The translations under genes and the position numbers were made by a program. A DNA stretch of 22,748 bases from the IMG/VR virus record IMGVR_UViG_3300007734_000485, positions 1 through 22,748 of that record, one strand, 5' to 3'. This document shows, piece after piece, positions 1 through 6,208 of the stretch. Positions within the stretch are counted from its first letter, which is position 1. Each line of letters opens with the position of its first letter. The stretch is from a virus. The notes under the pieces are model-generated. The model saw nothing but the letters and a program-made list of their open reading frames with translations, did not search any database and was not told where the DNA came from.

Positions 1-2187
1 TGGCTCACCCGCGAGGCCGACCTAGTCTCGCTCGCAGGAGATTGGAAAAATGCAGATTCAAGTCGCCGAGCCGCAGCACTAGAAGCCGCCACGGAGACAT
101 GGGCGAAGGGCCTGTACGAATTCGTGCAAAAGAAAATGCAGGAGCGCGAGGCCCGCGACATCGCCCGCGCCGAGGCTATCAGTGCCACGGGCAAGAAAGG
201 TGATTATGTTGACCGCAGAAAGCGAGTCTCCGAGGACAACGGCCTGCGCGGGAAAATCCACGGATGGTTTATGAATACCATCTCATGGGATCAAGCGGTG
301 AATGTCCTATTCGGGCATGAATCACCGATGGCGATCCGGCTTTCAGACGGACAGCGCAAGGCGGAATACGCAAAGATTGATGCCATACAAGCCAAGGAGG
401 ATGCAGTGCATGACCTCTTCACCAAACTGGCTGGCGGCAAGAGGGTCGATGGGGAACGCCTCATGTGGAACATGAGCCAACCATCGATCCCGGCAAACGG
501 ATTGAATCTTTCCGAACTCGATGCGCTTTCCGCAACGATGATGTGGGCGCAGGAGGACGGTCGCCGCCACATGATTGGGGAACTCGATGAAAACGGGAAC
601 CCAATCAGCAAATGGCACTACGACCAGCAGTTCATTGACAATATCGAATCCCAGTTGTCACCAGAGGCGAAAGCCATTCGCGACTTCTTGTTGAACAATT
701 ACGGCAAGGAATGGTTTTTGATCAATTCTGTTTTCCGTGAAATGAACGGGATCAACCTTCCGCGCATCCCCAATTATTCGCCGATCACCGTTGCACCAAT
801 TAACGCACCATCAGGAATGGTCACCGATCCCGTGACCGGCAATGCCGTTTCCGCAACCAGCATTTCCCCTGGCGCTCTCCGCACCCGTGGAGTGGCAATC
901 GCCGAGCCGGTCTTCCGAAATGTGATCCAAACATACCTCGCGCACACGCGCCAGATGGAACATTGGAAGGCATTTGCTCCGTGGATCAAGGAGGCTAACG
1001 GCATCCTCCGCAACCGTGATGTCCAGAACTCAATCAAAGAAGCGGGCGGCGAAGAGGCAACCGAAGTCCTTAACCGATACCTCGATATCTTTGCCCAAGG
1101 CGGGAATCGTGACGCCTCGCTCGGTCTGGAGATTTCAAAAACCATGGGTGGCATGGCGAGTCGGGCCGCGCAAGTGGCGCTCGTCGGGCGAGTCGGAACG
1201 CTCGCTATTCAAACTACGCAGATCGGAGCCGCAAGCGCAGAACTCCCTGTTGGAGCATACTTGTCGCGCCTCGGCAAACTTGTGACCGGCAACCTTGGAT
1301 GGGGCGACGCCATCAACTCAAAATACATCCAGCGCCGGATAAAGCAAATGCCAGTCACCGTCCAGATAGCTATGGAAGGCTTGAAAGCGGGCAAGCCAAA
1401 TGAACTCAAACACCAAGTCGAAAAAATCGGTCAACTCATCGGTGGAACCGACGCACTCTGGACTGCGGGAACCTACGCCATGGTCTACGATTACCAACTC
1501 GGACAAGCCAAAGCGCTCGGCTACACCGGCAAGGCCGCAGAGGACTACGCCGAAAATATCGCCGAGCGAGTCACCGACCGACTCGCGCAGCCAACCCGTA
1601 TGGGAACTCGCTCAATCTATGAACTGACAGCTACAAATCCCGGCGCTCGCCTTGCTTGGGCGTTTGCATCCGAGTCGAGAAAGAACCTCGCTTTGCTTGC
1701 ATACACCAAGGCCAATCGGCCTCTCAAGAGGTTCCTTGCGGCCACGGCAGGATATGTCTTTTTCAACTTGGCCATGGGAGCATTGATCCGAAATGCGTGG
1801 AAGGACATGAAAGACGACGGCGACGACGAGGACGATTTATTTGACGAAAAAACATGGAACTGGAAACGCATGGGCGTGGCCATGCTCACGGAGCCACTCC
1901 AAGGCATGCCGCTCCTCGGCGACTACACCGAGAAAGGAATCAACGCCGCCCTCGGCCAATACCACCAAAGCTCCGACCTCATCAGCTTTGAGCGTGGTGT
2001 CCGGGCCATTAAGCACATCCCCGACATCATCGATGGCGAACGTGACATGGAAGGTGTCCTCAAGGACATCGACGGCATGGTTTCCCTTATGGGGATGTTC
2101 AACCAGAGCGCCGCCGCAGCCGCATCGCTCACACATATTGCCTCCGACTTTTTCGGTGTGGCAAAGAACGCCAAAACCGAAGATTGA
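1..2187 (+). CDS. Large virion/ejection-type protein, C-terminal part (5' end outside window)
   Basis: The reading frame is open from the first base, so the gene starts upstream; about 728 residues are visible. A GTG at 124 is only an internal codon. The protein is mostly helical and polar. A segment reading NYGKEWFLINSVFREMNG followed by a P-rich NYSPI stretch (nt 700-790) resembles domains I associate with giant phage 'polyvalent' or internal virion proteins. A hydrophobic segment lies at nt 1731-1800, followed by a strongly acidic run (nt 1810-1851). The last part is Ala-rich. It lies directly before the lysis genes, where T7-like phages place their internal virion and ejection proteins, so a role in DNA ejection or as a virion core protein is inferred. 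No catalytic motif is visible in this part. The family is unproven; a tail component is the main alternative. Confidence 0.7.
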   Translation, partial: WLTREADLVSLAGDWKNADSSRRAAALEAATETWAKGLYEFVQKKMQEREARDIARAEAISATGKKGDYVDRRKRVSEDNGLRGKIHGWFMNTISWDQAVNVLFGHESPMAIRLSDGQRKAEYAKIDAIQAKEDAVHDLFTKLAGGKRVDGERLMWNMSQPSIPANGLNLSELDALSATMMWAQEDGRRHMIGELDENGNPISKWHYDQQFIDNIESQLSPEAKAIRDFLLNNYGKEWFLINSVFREMNGINLPRIPNYSPITVAPINAPSGMVTDPVTGNAVSATSISPGALRTRGVAIAEPVFRNVIQTYLAHTRQMEHWKAFAPWIKEANGILRNRDVQNSIKEAGGEEATEVLNRYLDIFAQGGNRDASLGLEISKTMGGMASRAAQVALVGRVGTLAIQTTQIGAASAELPVGAYLSRLGKLVTGNLGWGDAINSKYIQRRIKQMPVTVQIAMEGLKAGKPNELKHQVEKIGQLIGGTDALWTAGTYAMVYDYQLGQAKALGYTGKAAEDYAENIAERVTDRLAQPTRMGTRSIYELTATNPGARLAWAFASESRKNLALLAYTKANRPLKRFLAATAGYVFFNLAMGALIRNAWKDMKDDGDDEDDLFDEKTWNWKRMGVAMLTEPLQGMPLLGDYTEKGINAALGQYHQSSDLISFERGVRAIKHIPDIIDGERDMEGVLKDIDGMVSLMGMFNQSAAAAASLTHIASDFFGVAKNAKTED

Positions 2188-2198
2188 CAGCTTGTCTG

Positions 2199-2212
2199 TT
2201 TTGACTGATACC
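2199..2212 (+). promoter_or_regulatory. TTTTGACTGATACC motif, copy 1
   Basis: Exact copy of the recurrent 14-mer, in the 33-nt gap between the large virion gene and the holin-like gene. It ends 8 nt before the ATG at 2221, and no Shine-Dalgarno sequence lies between. It may be a phage promoter or an mRNA signal (see findings). Confidence 0.7.
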
Positions 2213-2220
2213 AAATTCAA

Positions 2221-2394
2221 ATGATCGCACTACTTTACATATTGGATCGGCTGTCGGAGAACTCGACGTGGAGGGGAATAGTTTTGCTTTGCACGGCAGC
2301 GGGTTGCCAGTGGTCTCCAGAGTTCCAGAACCAAATCATCGCAGCGGGTCTCTCGATCATTGGGGTCATAAACGTGCTACGCAAAGGCAAATGA
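2221..2394 (+). CDS. Small membrane protein, putative holin
   Basis: 57 residues, beginning MIALLYILDRLSENSTWRG. Two short hydrophobic stretches (about residues 18-29 and 39-53) are separated by a polar turn, and the C-terminus is basic (RKGK). Small two-segment membrane proteins of this kind with an 'SENSTWRG' N-terminal region are found beside phage endolysins and are usually taken as holin-like proteins that permeabilise the inner membrane. It lies first in the lysis cassette, directly behind a TTTTGACTGATACC copy and without a ribosome binding site. The start is the only ATG in frame near the motif. The holin role rests on size, hydrophobicity and neighbours; it has not been shown. Confidence 0.6.
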   Translation: MIALLYILDRLSENSTWRGIVLLCTAAGCQWSPEFQNQIIAAGLSIIGVINVLRKGK

Positions 2395-2410
2395 CCAACC
2401 GTAATTTTCC

Positions 2411-2671
2411 ATGGGAACGGTGATGACACCGCGCTGGATCGCCGCAGGAATGATCCTCTTCGCCTTTGCCTGTCTGGTGATGGCGTTCTTGACTTCCTGC
2501 GTCAGCGTTCCAGTCCCGCCATTCGGTGAGCGTGTGGGCGAGATGGGGAGTCTGCAATTTTCGCTCGGCGTCAAATACCTTCCCGCAGTCCAACCAGAGC
2601 GACCCGGAGACGCCAACCTCGCATTCGCGTGGCAGAAATTCGGCGAAGCCAAAGCCCTCAAGGACAAATGA
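2411..2671 (+). CDS. Lysis-cassette lipoprotein (possible outer-membrane spanin)
   Basis: 86 residues from ATG 2411; an in-frame ATG at 2423 is equally possible and gives 82. The N-terminus has an arginine and then a hydrophobic core (residues 9-26) ending in a lipobox LTSC, so signal peptidase II cleavage and lipidation at the Cys are expected. The mature part is short and polar with an early proline-containing stretch (VPVPPFG). The stop overlaps the endolysin start by four bases (ATGA), so the two are translationally coupled. A small lipoprotein between holin and endolysin fits a Rz1-type o-spanin, which links to the outer membrane in Gram-negative lysis. No separate i-spanin is visible, so this is a tentative role. 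Confidence 0.6.
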   Translation: MGTVMTPRWIAAGMILFAFACLVMAFLTSCVSVPVPPFGERVGEMGSLQFSLGVKYLPAVQPERPGDANLAFAWQKFGEAKALKDK

Positions 2672-3183
2672 ACCACCTCCTCGCAGAGATCGCCGCATCG
2701 CAAGTCGGAGTCCGTGAAGTGGGCGGAAACAACAACGGCGCAGCGATCCGCAACTTTCAGAAAGCGACCAACCTCAAGCCTGCCGATTGGCCATGGTGTA
2801 GTGCGTTTGTTTGCTATTGCATTTCCGAGTGGCTCGACAAGCCCGGCGTCCGCGAGTGGCTCAACCTCCAATCCTCCACGCCGGAGGAATGGCGTCCCAA
2901 GACCGCGCTCGCCTACGGCATGCTCGACTGGGCCAAGGCCCGCCCGAAGACCACTATCATCCTCCACGACCGCGAGTGGGCAAAGCCGGGCGACATCGTG
3001 GTCTTCGACTTCAGTCATGTCGGCATCGTCGAATCCGACAGCGGATACCAGATCGTGACCATTGAGGGAAACACCAATGGGCGCGGCGAGCGAGACTCGG
3101 AATCGGGAGACGGGGTTTGGCGAAAGGTACGCCAGAAAACACTCGCCAGAAATTTCATCCGCATCCGCCCTGTGGCAGTTTGA
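2668..3183 (+). CDS. CHAP/NlpC-P60-type endolysin
   Basis: 171 residues from ATG 2668, chosen because it overlaps the previous stop (ATGA) and has AAGGA upstream; a longer frame begins at 2629 but adds no recognisable sequence. The PWCSAF box carries the presumed catalytic Cys44. Further on, WAKPGDIVVF leads into FSHVGIV with His117, then IEGNTNG with an acidic residue and Asn at about 133-135. This is the Cys-His-Asx/Asn order of CHAP-type peptidoglycan amidases or endopeptidases. There is no signal peptide, so it should depend on the holin for access to the wall. No separate cell-wall-binding domain is present. The cut bond cannot be told from sequence. Confidence 0.85.
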   Translation: MNHLLAEIAASQVGVREVGGNNNGAAIRNFQKATNLKPADWPWCSAFVCYCISEWLDKPGVREWLNLQSSTPEEWRPKTALAYGMLDWAKARPKTTIILHDREWAKPGDIVVFDFSHVGIVESDSGYQIVTIEGNTNGRGERDSESGDGVWRKVRQKTLARNFIRIRPVAV

Positions 3184-3201
3184 CTGCGCCAAACTCCCCT
3201 T

Positions 3202-3218
3202 TTCGACTAAAAGTCGAA
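3202..3218 (+). terminator. Hairpin behind the endolysin gene
   Basis: Perfect inverted repeat TTCGACT-AAA-AGTCGAA, 18 nt after the endolysin stop. There is no long T-run, so it is only a weak terminator candidate. The same TTTTCGACT...TCGAA pattern recurs at 3325-3343 in the tRNA anticodon arm, so it could instead be a recombinase-related site. Confidence 0.35.
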
Positions 3219-3274
3219 TTCTGTGTATGTAACTCATTGATCGGACTTTAGCAAGTCGTTGAAAATGCCCTTGA

Positions 3275-3294
3275 TGGACAACAATGGACAACGA
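3275..3294 (+). repeat. Left arm direct repeats, 2 x 10 bp
   Basis: TGGACAACAA followed by TGGACAACGA. They share GGACAAC with the right-arm repeats at 3495-3524, on the other side of the tRNA fragment. Confidence 0.65.
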
Positions 3295-3326
3295 AAGCGC
3301 AAAGCACTGCAAGCCAACGCCTGTTT

Positions 3327-3387
3327 TTCGACTCGAAATCGAACGTAGGGTAACCTACCGCGGGTTCGAATCCCGCCCCTTCCGCCA
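3327..3387 (+). pseudogene. 3' part of tRNA-Ser(CGA), att core
   Basis: Visible parts: anticodon stem TTCGA/TCGAA (3327-3331 with 3339-3343) around loop CTCGAAA with anticodon CGA at 3334-3336; a long variable arm GTAGG-GTAA-CCTAC (3345-3358), typical of serine tRNA; T arm GCGGG-TTCGAAT-CCCGC (3360-3376); acceptor 3' strand CCCTTCC, discriminator G and encoded CCA (3377-3387). The matching 5' acceptor GGAAGGG and a D arm are absent upstream, so the gene is 5'-truncated. This is the usual state of a tRNA segment carried by a phage that integrates into the 3' part of a host tRNA gene and restores it. Confidence 0.8.
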
Positions 3388-3388
3388 C

Positions 3389-3407
3389 CTCTAGACAGCG
3401 TCTAGAG
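3389..3407 (+). terminator. Hairpin directly behind the tRNA fragment
   Basis: Perfect 8-bp inverted repeat CTCTAGAC-AGC-GTCTAGAG, two bases after CCA. It could be the tRNA terminator carried along with the host segment. Only a short T-run follows. Confidence 0.45.
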
Positions 3408-3494
3408 CCTTTATCTAAGCACTCAGACGGACTTCCTTTATTGTTGCTTGATGTTTGTTCATTTTGTTTAATATTGGCTTGTAAGTGCAGCTTC

Positions 3495-3524
3495 CGGACA
3501 ACAGCGGACAACAGCGAGCAACAA
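3495..3524 (+). repeat. Right arm direct repeats, 3 x 10 bp
   Basis: CGGACAACAG, CGGACAACAG and CGAGCAACAA in tandem, then a decayed TAAACAATAT that runs into the integrase ATG. Because they abut the integrase start, integrase binding here may also repress its own gene (inference). Confidence 0.65.
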
Positions 3525-3532
3525 TAAACAAT

Positions 3533-4534
3533 ATGAACCTAGCCCCATTTATCGTGTCGCCTTACCCAGCCAGACCGAACTCGCCTTGGAAGATGGAGGT
3601 GAGGGCGGCTTTTGCAGGGAAAAAAATACGCAGATTCTTTGCTTCCGAACAGGAAGCTTTTGAGGAGGGGGAAAGGTTGGTGTCACTTATTCGCGAAAAA
3701 GGCACACAATCTTTGACGGAGCGAGAGGGGGTTACGGTATCGCAGGCCGCGACATTGTGGGCTAGGGGAGTGGATGGAAAAAGTAAAAGCCACAGAGATA
3801 AGGTTACAGCAACCCAGATCGCGCTTATGCGGCAATTCAAGTGTCGCATCGATGATGTGACCTCGATTGAGGTAGAGCGATGGGTGAAGGACATGGGTAA
3901 GACGGAGACGAGCCGGTCGATGTGGTTTCGTTATGCGCGGATGTTCTTTCGCTGGTGCTATCGCATGCGGTTCATTGACCGCTCGCCGCTCGATGGCGTT
4001 CGACCACCAAGAGCAACTCCGGGAAGGAATATTTTGACTGCTGAAAAAATGATATCCCTTCTCAAGGCTCCGATGCCGGACGATGTAAAGGCGCTTATCC
4101 TTTTGGGTGGGTTCGCGGGCCTGCGGACTATAGAGGTGTCTCGGATGAATTGGGAAGATATCGATGTGAAGACAAAGCAAATCTATATCCGAAAGGAAGT
4201 CTCCAAACAGCATGAAGGCATGCTGGAGCGGGTGGTCGATATGACTGAGCCGCTGATGAAGCGCAAAAAGTTTTTCGAGAAGAAAACAGGGCAGATCGTG
4301 AGCGGGTCGCTAGAGGCGCTCTACGAGAGAAGGAGGAAGGTTGTGTTGGCGTTGGGGTGGGAGGGGTGGCCCGACAATGCGATGCGGCATTCGTTCGCGA
4401 CTTATCATCTGGCACGTTGCGGCAATGCTGGTCTCACGGCATACCAGATGGGGCATACATCTCCAACGATGGTGCAACGAGTCTACGCTGTTCCCGCTGC
4501 CAGAGCGGATGAAAAGGCGTGGTGGAGGATTTAA
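3533..4534 (+). CDS. int: Tyrosine recombinase / phage integrase
   Basis: 333 residues from ATG 3533; an upstream GTG at 3485 would translate through the arm repeats and is unlikely. An N-terminal arm-binding and core-binding region (about 1-160) precedes the catalytic domain. Catalytic residues: Arg198 in GFAGLRTIE, Lys in KEVSKQ (about 221-225), Arg285 in DNAMRHSFAT, His308 in QMGHTS and nucleophile Tyr318 in QRVYAVP. The usual His of HxxR is Asn282, a variant I associate with integrases of this type. It catalyses site-specific integration and, with an excisionase, excision between attP and a tRNA-Ser gene. It lies directly beside attP and upstream of the regulatory switch. Confidence 0.93.
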   Translation: MNLAPFIVSPYPARPNSPWKMEVRAAFAGKKIRRFFASEQEAFEEGERLVSLIREKGTQSLTEREGVTVSQAATLWARGVDGKSKSHRDKVTATQIALMRQFKCRIDDVTSIEVERWVKDMGKTETSRSMWFRYARMFFRWCYRMRFIDRSPLDGVRPPRATPGRNILTAEKMISLLKAPMPDDVKALILLGGFAGLRTIEVSRMNWEDIDVKTKQIYIRKEVSKQHEGMLERVVDMTEPLMKRKKFFEKKTGQIVSGSLEALYERRRKVVLALGWEGWPDNAMRHSFATYHLARCGNAGLTAYQMGHTSPTMVQRVYAVPAARADEKAWWRI

Positions 4535-4537
4535 ATT

Positions 4538-4726
4538 ATGCCATACCAAGACAAGAAAACGCAGAAAAAATTCATGGCGCGGCAGTACAGGACGAAGTAC
4601 GCCACGGACCTTGCTTTCAAGAATTCCGAGGCGAAACGGAAGTCAGATTGGTATCAAAAGAATCGGGAGCGTCTCATTGCCAAAGTGCTGGAGAATCGGG
4701 CGAAGAAAGTGAAGGGTGCTTTGTGA
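4538..4726 (+). CDS. Small basic protein of unknown function
   Basis: 62 residues, strongly basic (many Lys and Arg), with a WYQKNRERL segment recalling the basic helical N-terminal part of some phage HNH-type proteins, but without an HNH core. The ATG is three bases after the integrase stop, so it is probably cotranscribed. Nucleic acid binding is plausible from charge alone. Confidence 0.55.
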   Translation: MPYQDKKTQKKFMARQYRTKYATDLAFKNSEAKRKSDWYQKNRERLIAKVLENRAKKVKGAL

Positions 4727-4735
4727 ATAAAAAGA

Positions 4736-4771
4736 ATTGCGGGCTAACAAAATTTTACCCCCCCCCGCAAT
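4736..4771 (+). terminator. Inverted repeat between convergent genes
   Basis: ATTGCGGG (4736-4743) pairs with CCCGCAAT (4764-4771) across a 20-nt loop that contains a TTTTA run and part of a run of nine C. It lies between the integrase operon and the convergent repressor-like gene, where a bidirectional terminator would be useful. Confidence 0.45.
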
Positions 4772-4801
4772 AGGGTTGGTTTGTTAGGTCAATGACTTTT
4801 C

Positions 4802-5101
4802 CTATCCAACCTTTCGGGAGGGCTTCTTCGCTTGAGTTAATGGCCCAGAACCGGAAGTCTCGGAGGCTGGCCGGATCACTACACCAGCATCCGACTTGGC
4901 TTTTCCCTCTTCTATTTCTTGAAAGTGCAAACGCCAAGCTTGGCGGATACATGTTCGGATGGCTTGCGATGGTGTGACATCGGCCGCATTAACTCTCATT
5001 TCATAAGCTATAATGCGGGAAATAATATCTCTGCACTCAGGGTCTAAAGACACTCCTGGCTTTGATACTTTTTCAGCATCTGTTTTTTTCGGACGACCCA
5101 T
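4802..5101 (-). CDS. Ribbon-helix-helix-type regulator, candidate repressor
   Basis: 99 residues from the minus-strand ATG at 5099-5101; the frame extends to 5176 but the upstream part covers the operators and reads poorly. The N-terminus is MGRPKKT, an AT-hook-like basic patch. Then comes a possible beta-strand (GVSLDPE), a helix (CRDIISRIIAYEM) and a second helix (PSQAIRTCIRQAW), the order of a ribbon-helix-helix DNA-binding fold, followed by a polar tail. It is the only well-supported leftward gene in the switch region and diverges from a second RHH gene at 5287 across GTGCAC palindromes. This suggests a lysogeny repressor or its antagonist. No Shine-Dalgarno sequence precedes it. Confidence 0.7.
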   Translation of the reverse strand: MGRPKKTDAEKVSKPGVSLDPECRDIISRIIAYEMRVNAADVTPSQAIRTCIRQAWRLHFQEIEEGKAKSDAGVVIRPASETSGSGPLTQAKKPSRKVG

Positions 5102-5123
5102 GATTTTGAAACTAAACACAGAA

Positions 5124-5160
5124 GGTGCACCAATGCAACTGATATTATTTACAGTGCACT
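5124..5160. promoter_or_regulatory. Operator pair on the leftward-gene side
   Basis: Two 8-bp palindromes, GGTGCACC (5124-5131) and AGTGCACT (5153-5160), lie within 60 bases of the leftward start. They share the GTGCAC core with the sites at 5259-5284. Confidence 0.55.
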
Positions 5161-5258
5161 TGAAAATAAATATCACCCCGCAACGCTAGTGTTCATGCGG
5201 ATGTCAATAAAAAACTTCATGGTAGGTAAACCCCCCATTGACTTTTTTTATTGATATT

Positions 5259-5284
5259 AGTGCACCAATATAAAAAAGTGCACT
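5259..5284. promoter_or_regulatory. Operator pair on the rightward-gene side
   Basis: AGTGCACC (5259-5266) and palindromic AGTGCACT (5277-5284), the latter two bases before the ATG at 5287. The surroundings are AT-rich, with TTGACT (5238-5243) and TATAAA (5269-5274) as possible promoter pieces, but the 25-bp spacing is not a standard promoter. Confidence 0.55.
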
Positions 5285-5286
5285 GC

Positions 5287-5448
5287 ATGACAGCAGCAAA
5301 CAGAAAACAAGGCGCGTGCTTCCCAGCGGAACTTTGGGAGGAAATCAAACGCAAGGCAGACACGGACAACATCACGCCAAGCAAAGTGATCGTCCAAGCC
5401 GTGCGTGAAATGGTGGAACGTAAAAACAAACGGAGGGCATCGAAATGA
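5287..5448 (+). CDS. Arc-like ribbon-helix-helix regulator
   Basis: 53 residues from ATG 5287; a longer frame from 5251 would run through the operators. The pattern is a beta-strand (GACFPAE), helix A (LWEEIKRKADTDN) and helix B (TPSKVIVQAVREMVERK) with a basic tail, close to the size and order of Arc/MetJ-type repressors, which bind DNA as dimers of dimers. The start lies immediately after an AGTGCACT palindrome, so it is probably autoregulated or controlled by the divergent gene. Its stop overlaps the next start (ATGA). It probably acts as the Cro-like partner in the lysis-lysogeny switch (inference). Confidence 0.75.
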   Translation: MTAANRKQGACFPAELWEEIKRKADTDNITPSKVIVQAVREMVERKNKRRASK

Positions 5449-5639
5449 TGATCACCGTCACGGAGGCCGCGCAGTACACGGGGTACTCGGAATTCGCGAT
5501 CCGCGAGTTTTGTCGCATGGGAAAATTCACTGCTGAGAAACCCCGTGGCAATCGGGGTGGGTGGTCGATACTCAAGCCTTCGTTGGAACAATGGTGGATG
5601 GCGAAGCGCCGGGCGACCACGAACAGGAGGGCGAAATGA
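5445..5639 (+). CDS. Excisionase-like winged-helix DNA-binding protein
   Basis: 64 residues. The sequence TVTEAAQYTGYSEFAIREFCRMGKF followed by GGWSILKPSLEQWW is the MerR-type/excisionase helix-turn-helix layout (ITxxEAAxxxGxSxxTIRRxxxxGxx...). A GGAGG lies 9 bases upstream, and start and previous stop overlap as ATGA. Such proteins bend attachment-site DNA to favour excision, which fits the integrase and attP 2 kb upstream. A role as a transcription regulator is the main alternative. Confidence 0.7.
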   Translation: MMITVTEAAQYTGYSEFAIREFCRMGKFTAEKPRGNRGGWSILKPSLEQWWMAKRRATTNRRAK

Positions 5640-5746
5640 GCGACCCCGCCTACGTCTGCCGATCCATCGGATACTTCCTCGATTTCCTTTGCTCCGTGGG
5701 ACCGGCGCTGGCGCTCGTCCTAGTGACATGGAGGGTGTCCAAATGA
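5636..5746 (+). CDS. Very small membrane protein
   Basis: 36 residues: a polar N-terminus, then one hydrophobic segment (about residues 12-32) and a short basic end. It has AGGAGG before the ATG and an ATGA overlap with the excisionase-like gene, so expression as part of the operon is likely. No function is evident. Confidence 0.5.
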   Translation: MSDPAYVCRSIGYFLDFLCSVGPALALVLVTWRVSK

Positions 5747-6051
5747 CAATTATTGGGACGGTTCCAAGGTCACTTGATACACCCATGGATGTTCAGCGTT
5801 TAATGGTGGCTGTAGCCACTTGGGGTCCAGAGGAAGGCGATGTGAGGGGATTTCTCCATCGTGCGTGTCTTGCCACTCCAGCACAAGCCAGAAGCAGTCT
5901 TCGTCGTATTGCAGCGGGGATCGACACATTTGAGTCTGCCCTTTGTGGGCCAGCGTGTGGAAGCACTCGTAAAGGGCATCTGGGTCGAACCAATCTGGCA
6001 GGATCATTGGGCAATGCTAACGAAGGAAGCACAGGAAGGAAGTCGAAATGA
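5743..6051 (+). CDS. Doubtful rightward ORF joining the operon
   Basis: 102 codons. In favour: GGAGG upstream and ATGA overlaps at both ends (with the 36-residue gene and with the gene at 6048). Against: the Gly/Arg/Ser-rich, motif-free sequence reads like an antisense shadow, and third codon positions are not GC-enriched, unlike neighbouring genes. The opposite strand carries a more protein-like frame (5750-6007). Confidence 0.25.
   Translation: MTIIGTVPRSLDTPMDVQRLMVAVATWGPEEGDVRGFLHRACLATPAQARSSLRRIAAGIDTFESALCGPACGSTRKGHLGRTNLAGSLGNANEGSTGRKSK
5750..6007 (-). CDS. Leftward Trp-rich hypothetical protein
   Basis: 85 residues of natural-looking composition: acidic, five Trp, segments such as CFWLVLEWQD and HPWVYQVTLE, with codon use favouring CTG, GAC, TTC and TAC. 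It ends 7 bases inside the neighbouring operon boundary. The start is fixed by an upstream stop; there is no ribosome binding site. It would be antisense to the early operon, so it may be a later insertion or have its own promoter. No family is recognised. Confidence 0.5.
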   Translation of the reverse strand: MILPDWFDPDALYECFHTLAHKGQTQMCRSPLQYDEDCFWLVLEWQDTHDGEIPSHRLPLDPKWLQPPLNAEHPWVYQVTLEPSQ

Positions 6052-6200
6052 GCGCCACGTTTGGCCTCGCTCTCGCGGTACTGACCCTCGGCTCCTGCTA
6101 TTCCAGCTATCGCTTGGGACAGGCAGACATTTTGGCGAGGTATCGACGCCACGCCGAGCGCAAACGCCGCTGGCGTGAATTTGAAGATTTCGAGGACTGA
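6048..6200 (+). CDS. Small membrane-anchored basic protein
   Basis: 50 residues: a hydrophobic N-terminal segment (about residues 4-17) and then a basic helix (ARYRRHAERKRRWREF) with an acidic end. AGGAAGGAAG lies upstream. The single-anchor-plus-basic-tail layout is common among phage orphan proteins. Function unknown. Confidence 0.5.
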   Translation: MSATFGLALAVLTLGSCYSSYRLGQADILARYRRHAERKRRWREFEDFED

Positions 6201-6208
6201 CCGTCCTC

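Larger units (their letters stand above)
3275..3532 (+). other. attP: Phage attachment site region (attP-like)
   Basis: Non-coding stretch between lysis genes and integrase. A tRNA 3' part (3327-3387) serves as the likely core. Two tandem 10-mers lie to its left (3275-3294) and three to its right (3495-3524), spaced one helical turn apart, as expected for integrase arm-type sites. Between 3441 and 3480 a T-rich stretch also shows 10-nt periodicity with TTGTT or TTTGTT elements, the complement of the AACAA core. Arms on both sides of the core plus phage genes on both sides fit attP rather than attL or attR. The exact crossover point cannot be set from one sequence. Confidence 0.65.

Noticed and set aside
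2377-3312. Leftward 311-codon ORF
   Set aside because: Antisense shadow of the lipoprotein and endolysin genes, which have clear motifs and coupled starts.
3248-3511. Leftward ORF with GAGFEPA across the attachment site
   Set aside because: Again the antisense reading of a tRNA T arm (the tRNA-Ser fragment), not a gene.
3495-3524. Tandem 10-bp repeats as a CRISPR-like array
   Set aside because: No spacers; the position beside integrase and tRNA core explains them as arm-type sites.
4656-4666. GGTATCAAAAG as a further motif copy
   Set aside because: It lacks the central CAGT of the complement and lies within a coding sequence; probably chance.
5238-5274. TTGACT...TATAAA as promoter of the Arc-like gene
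   Set aside because: The 25-bp spacing is too long for a usual sigma-70 promoter; kept only as AT-rich regulatory sequence.
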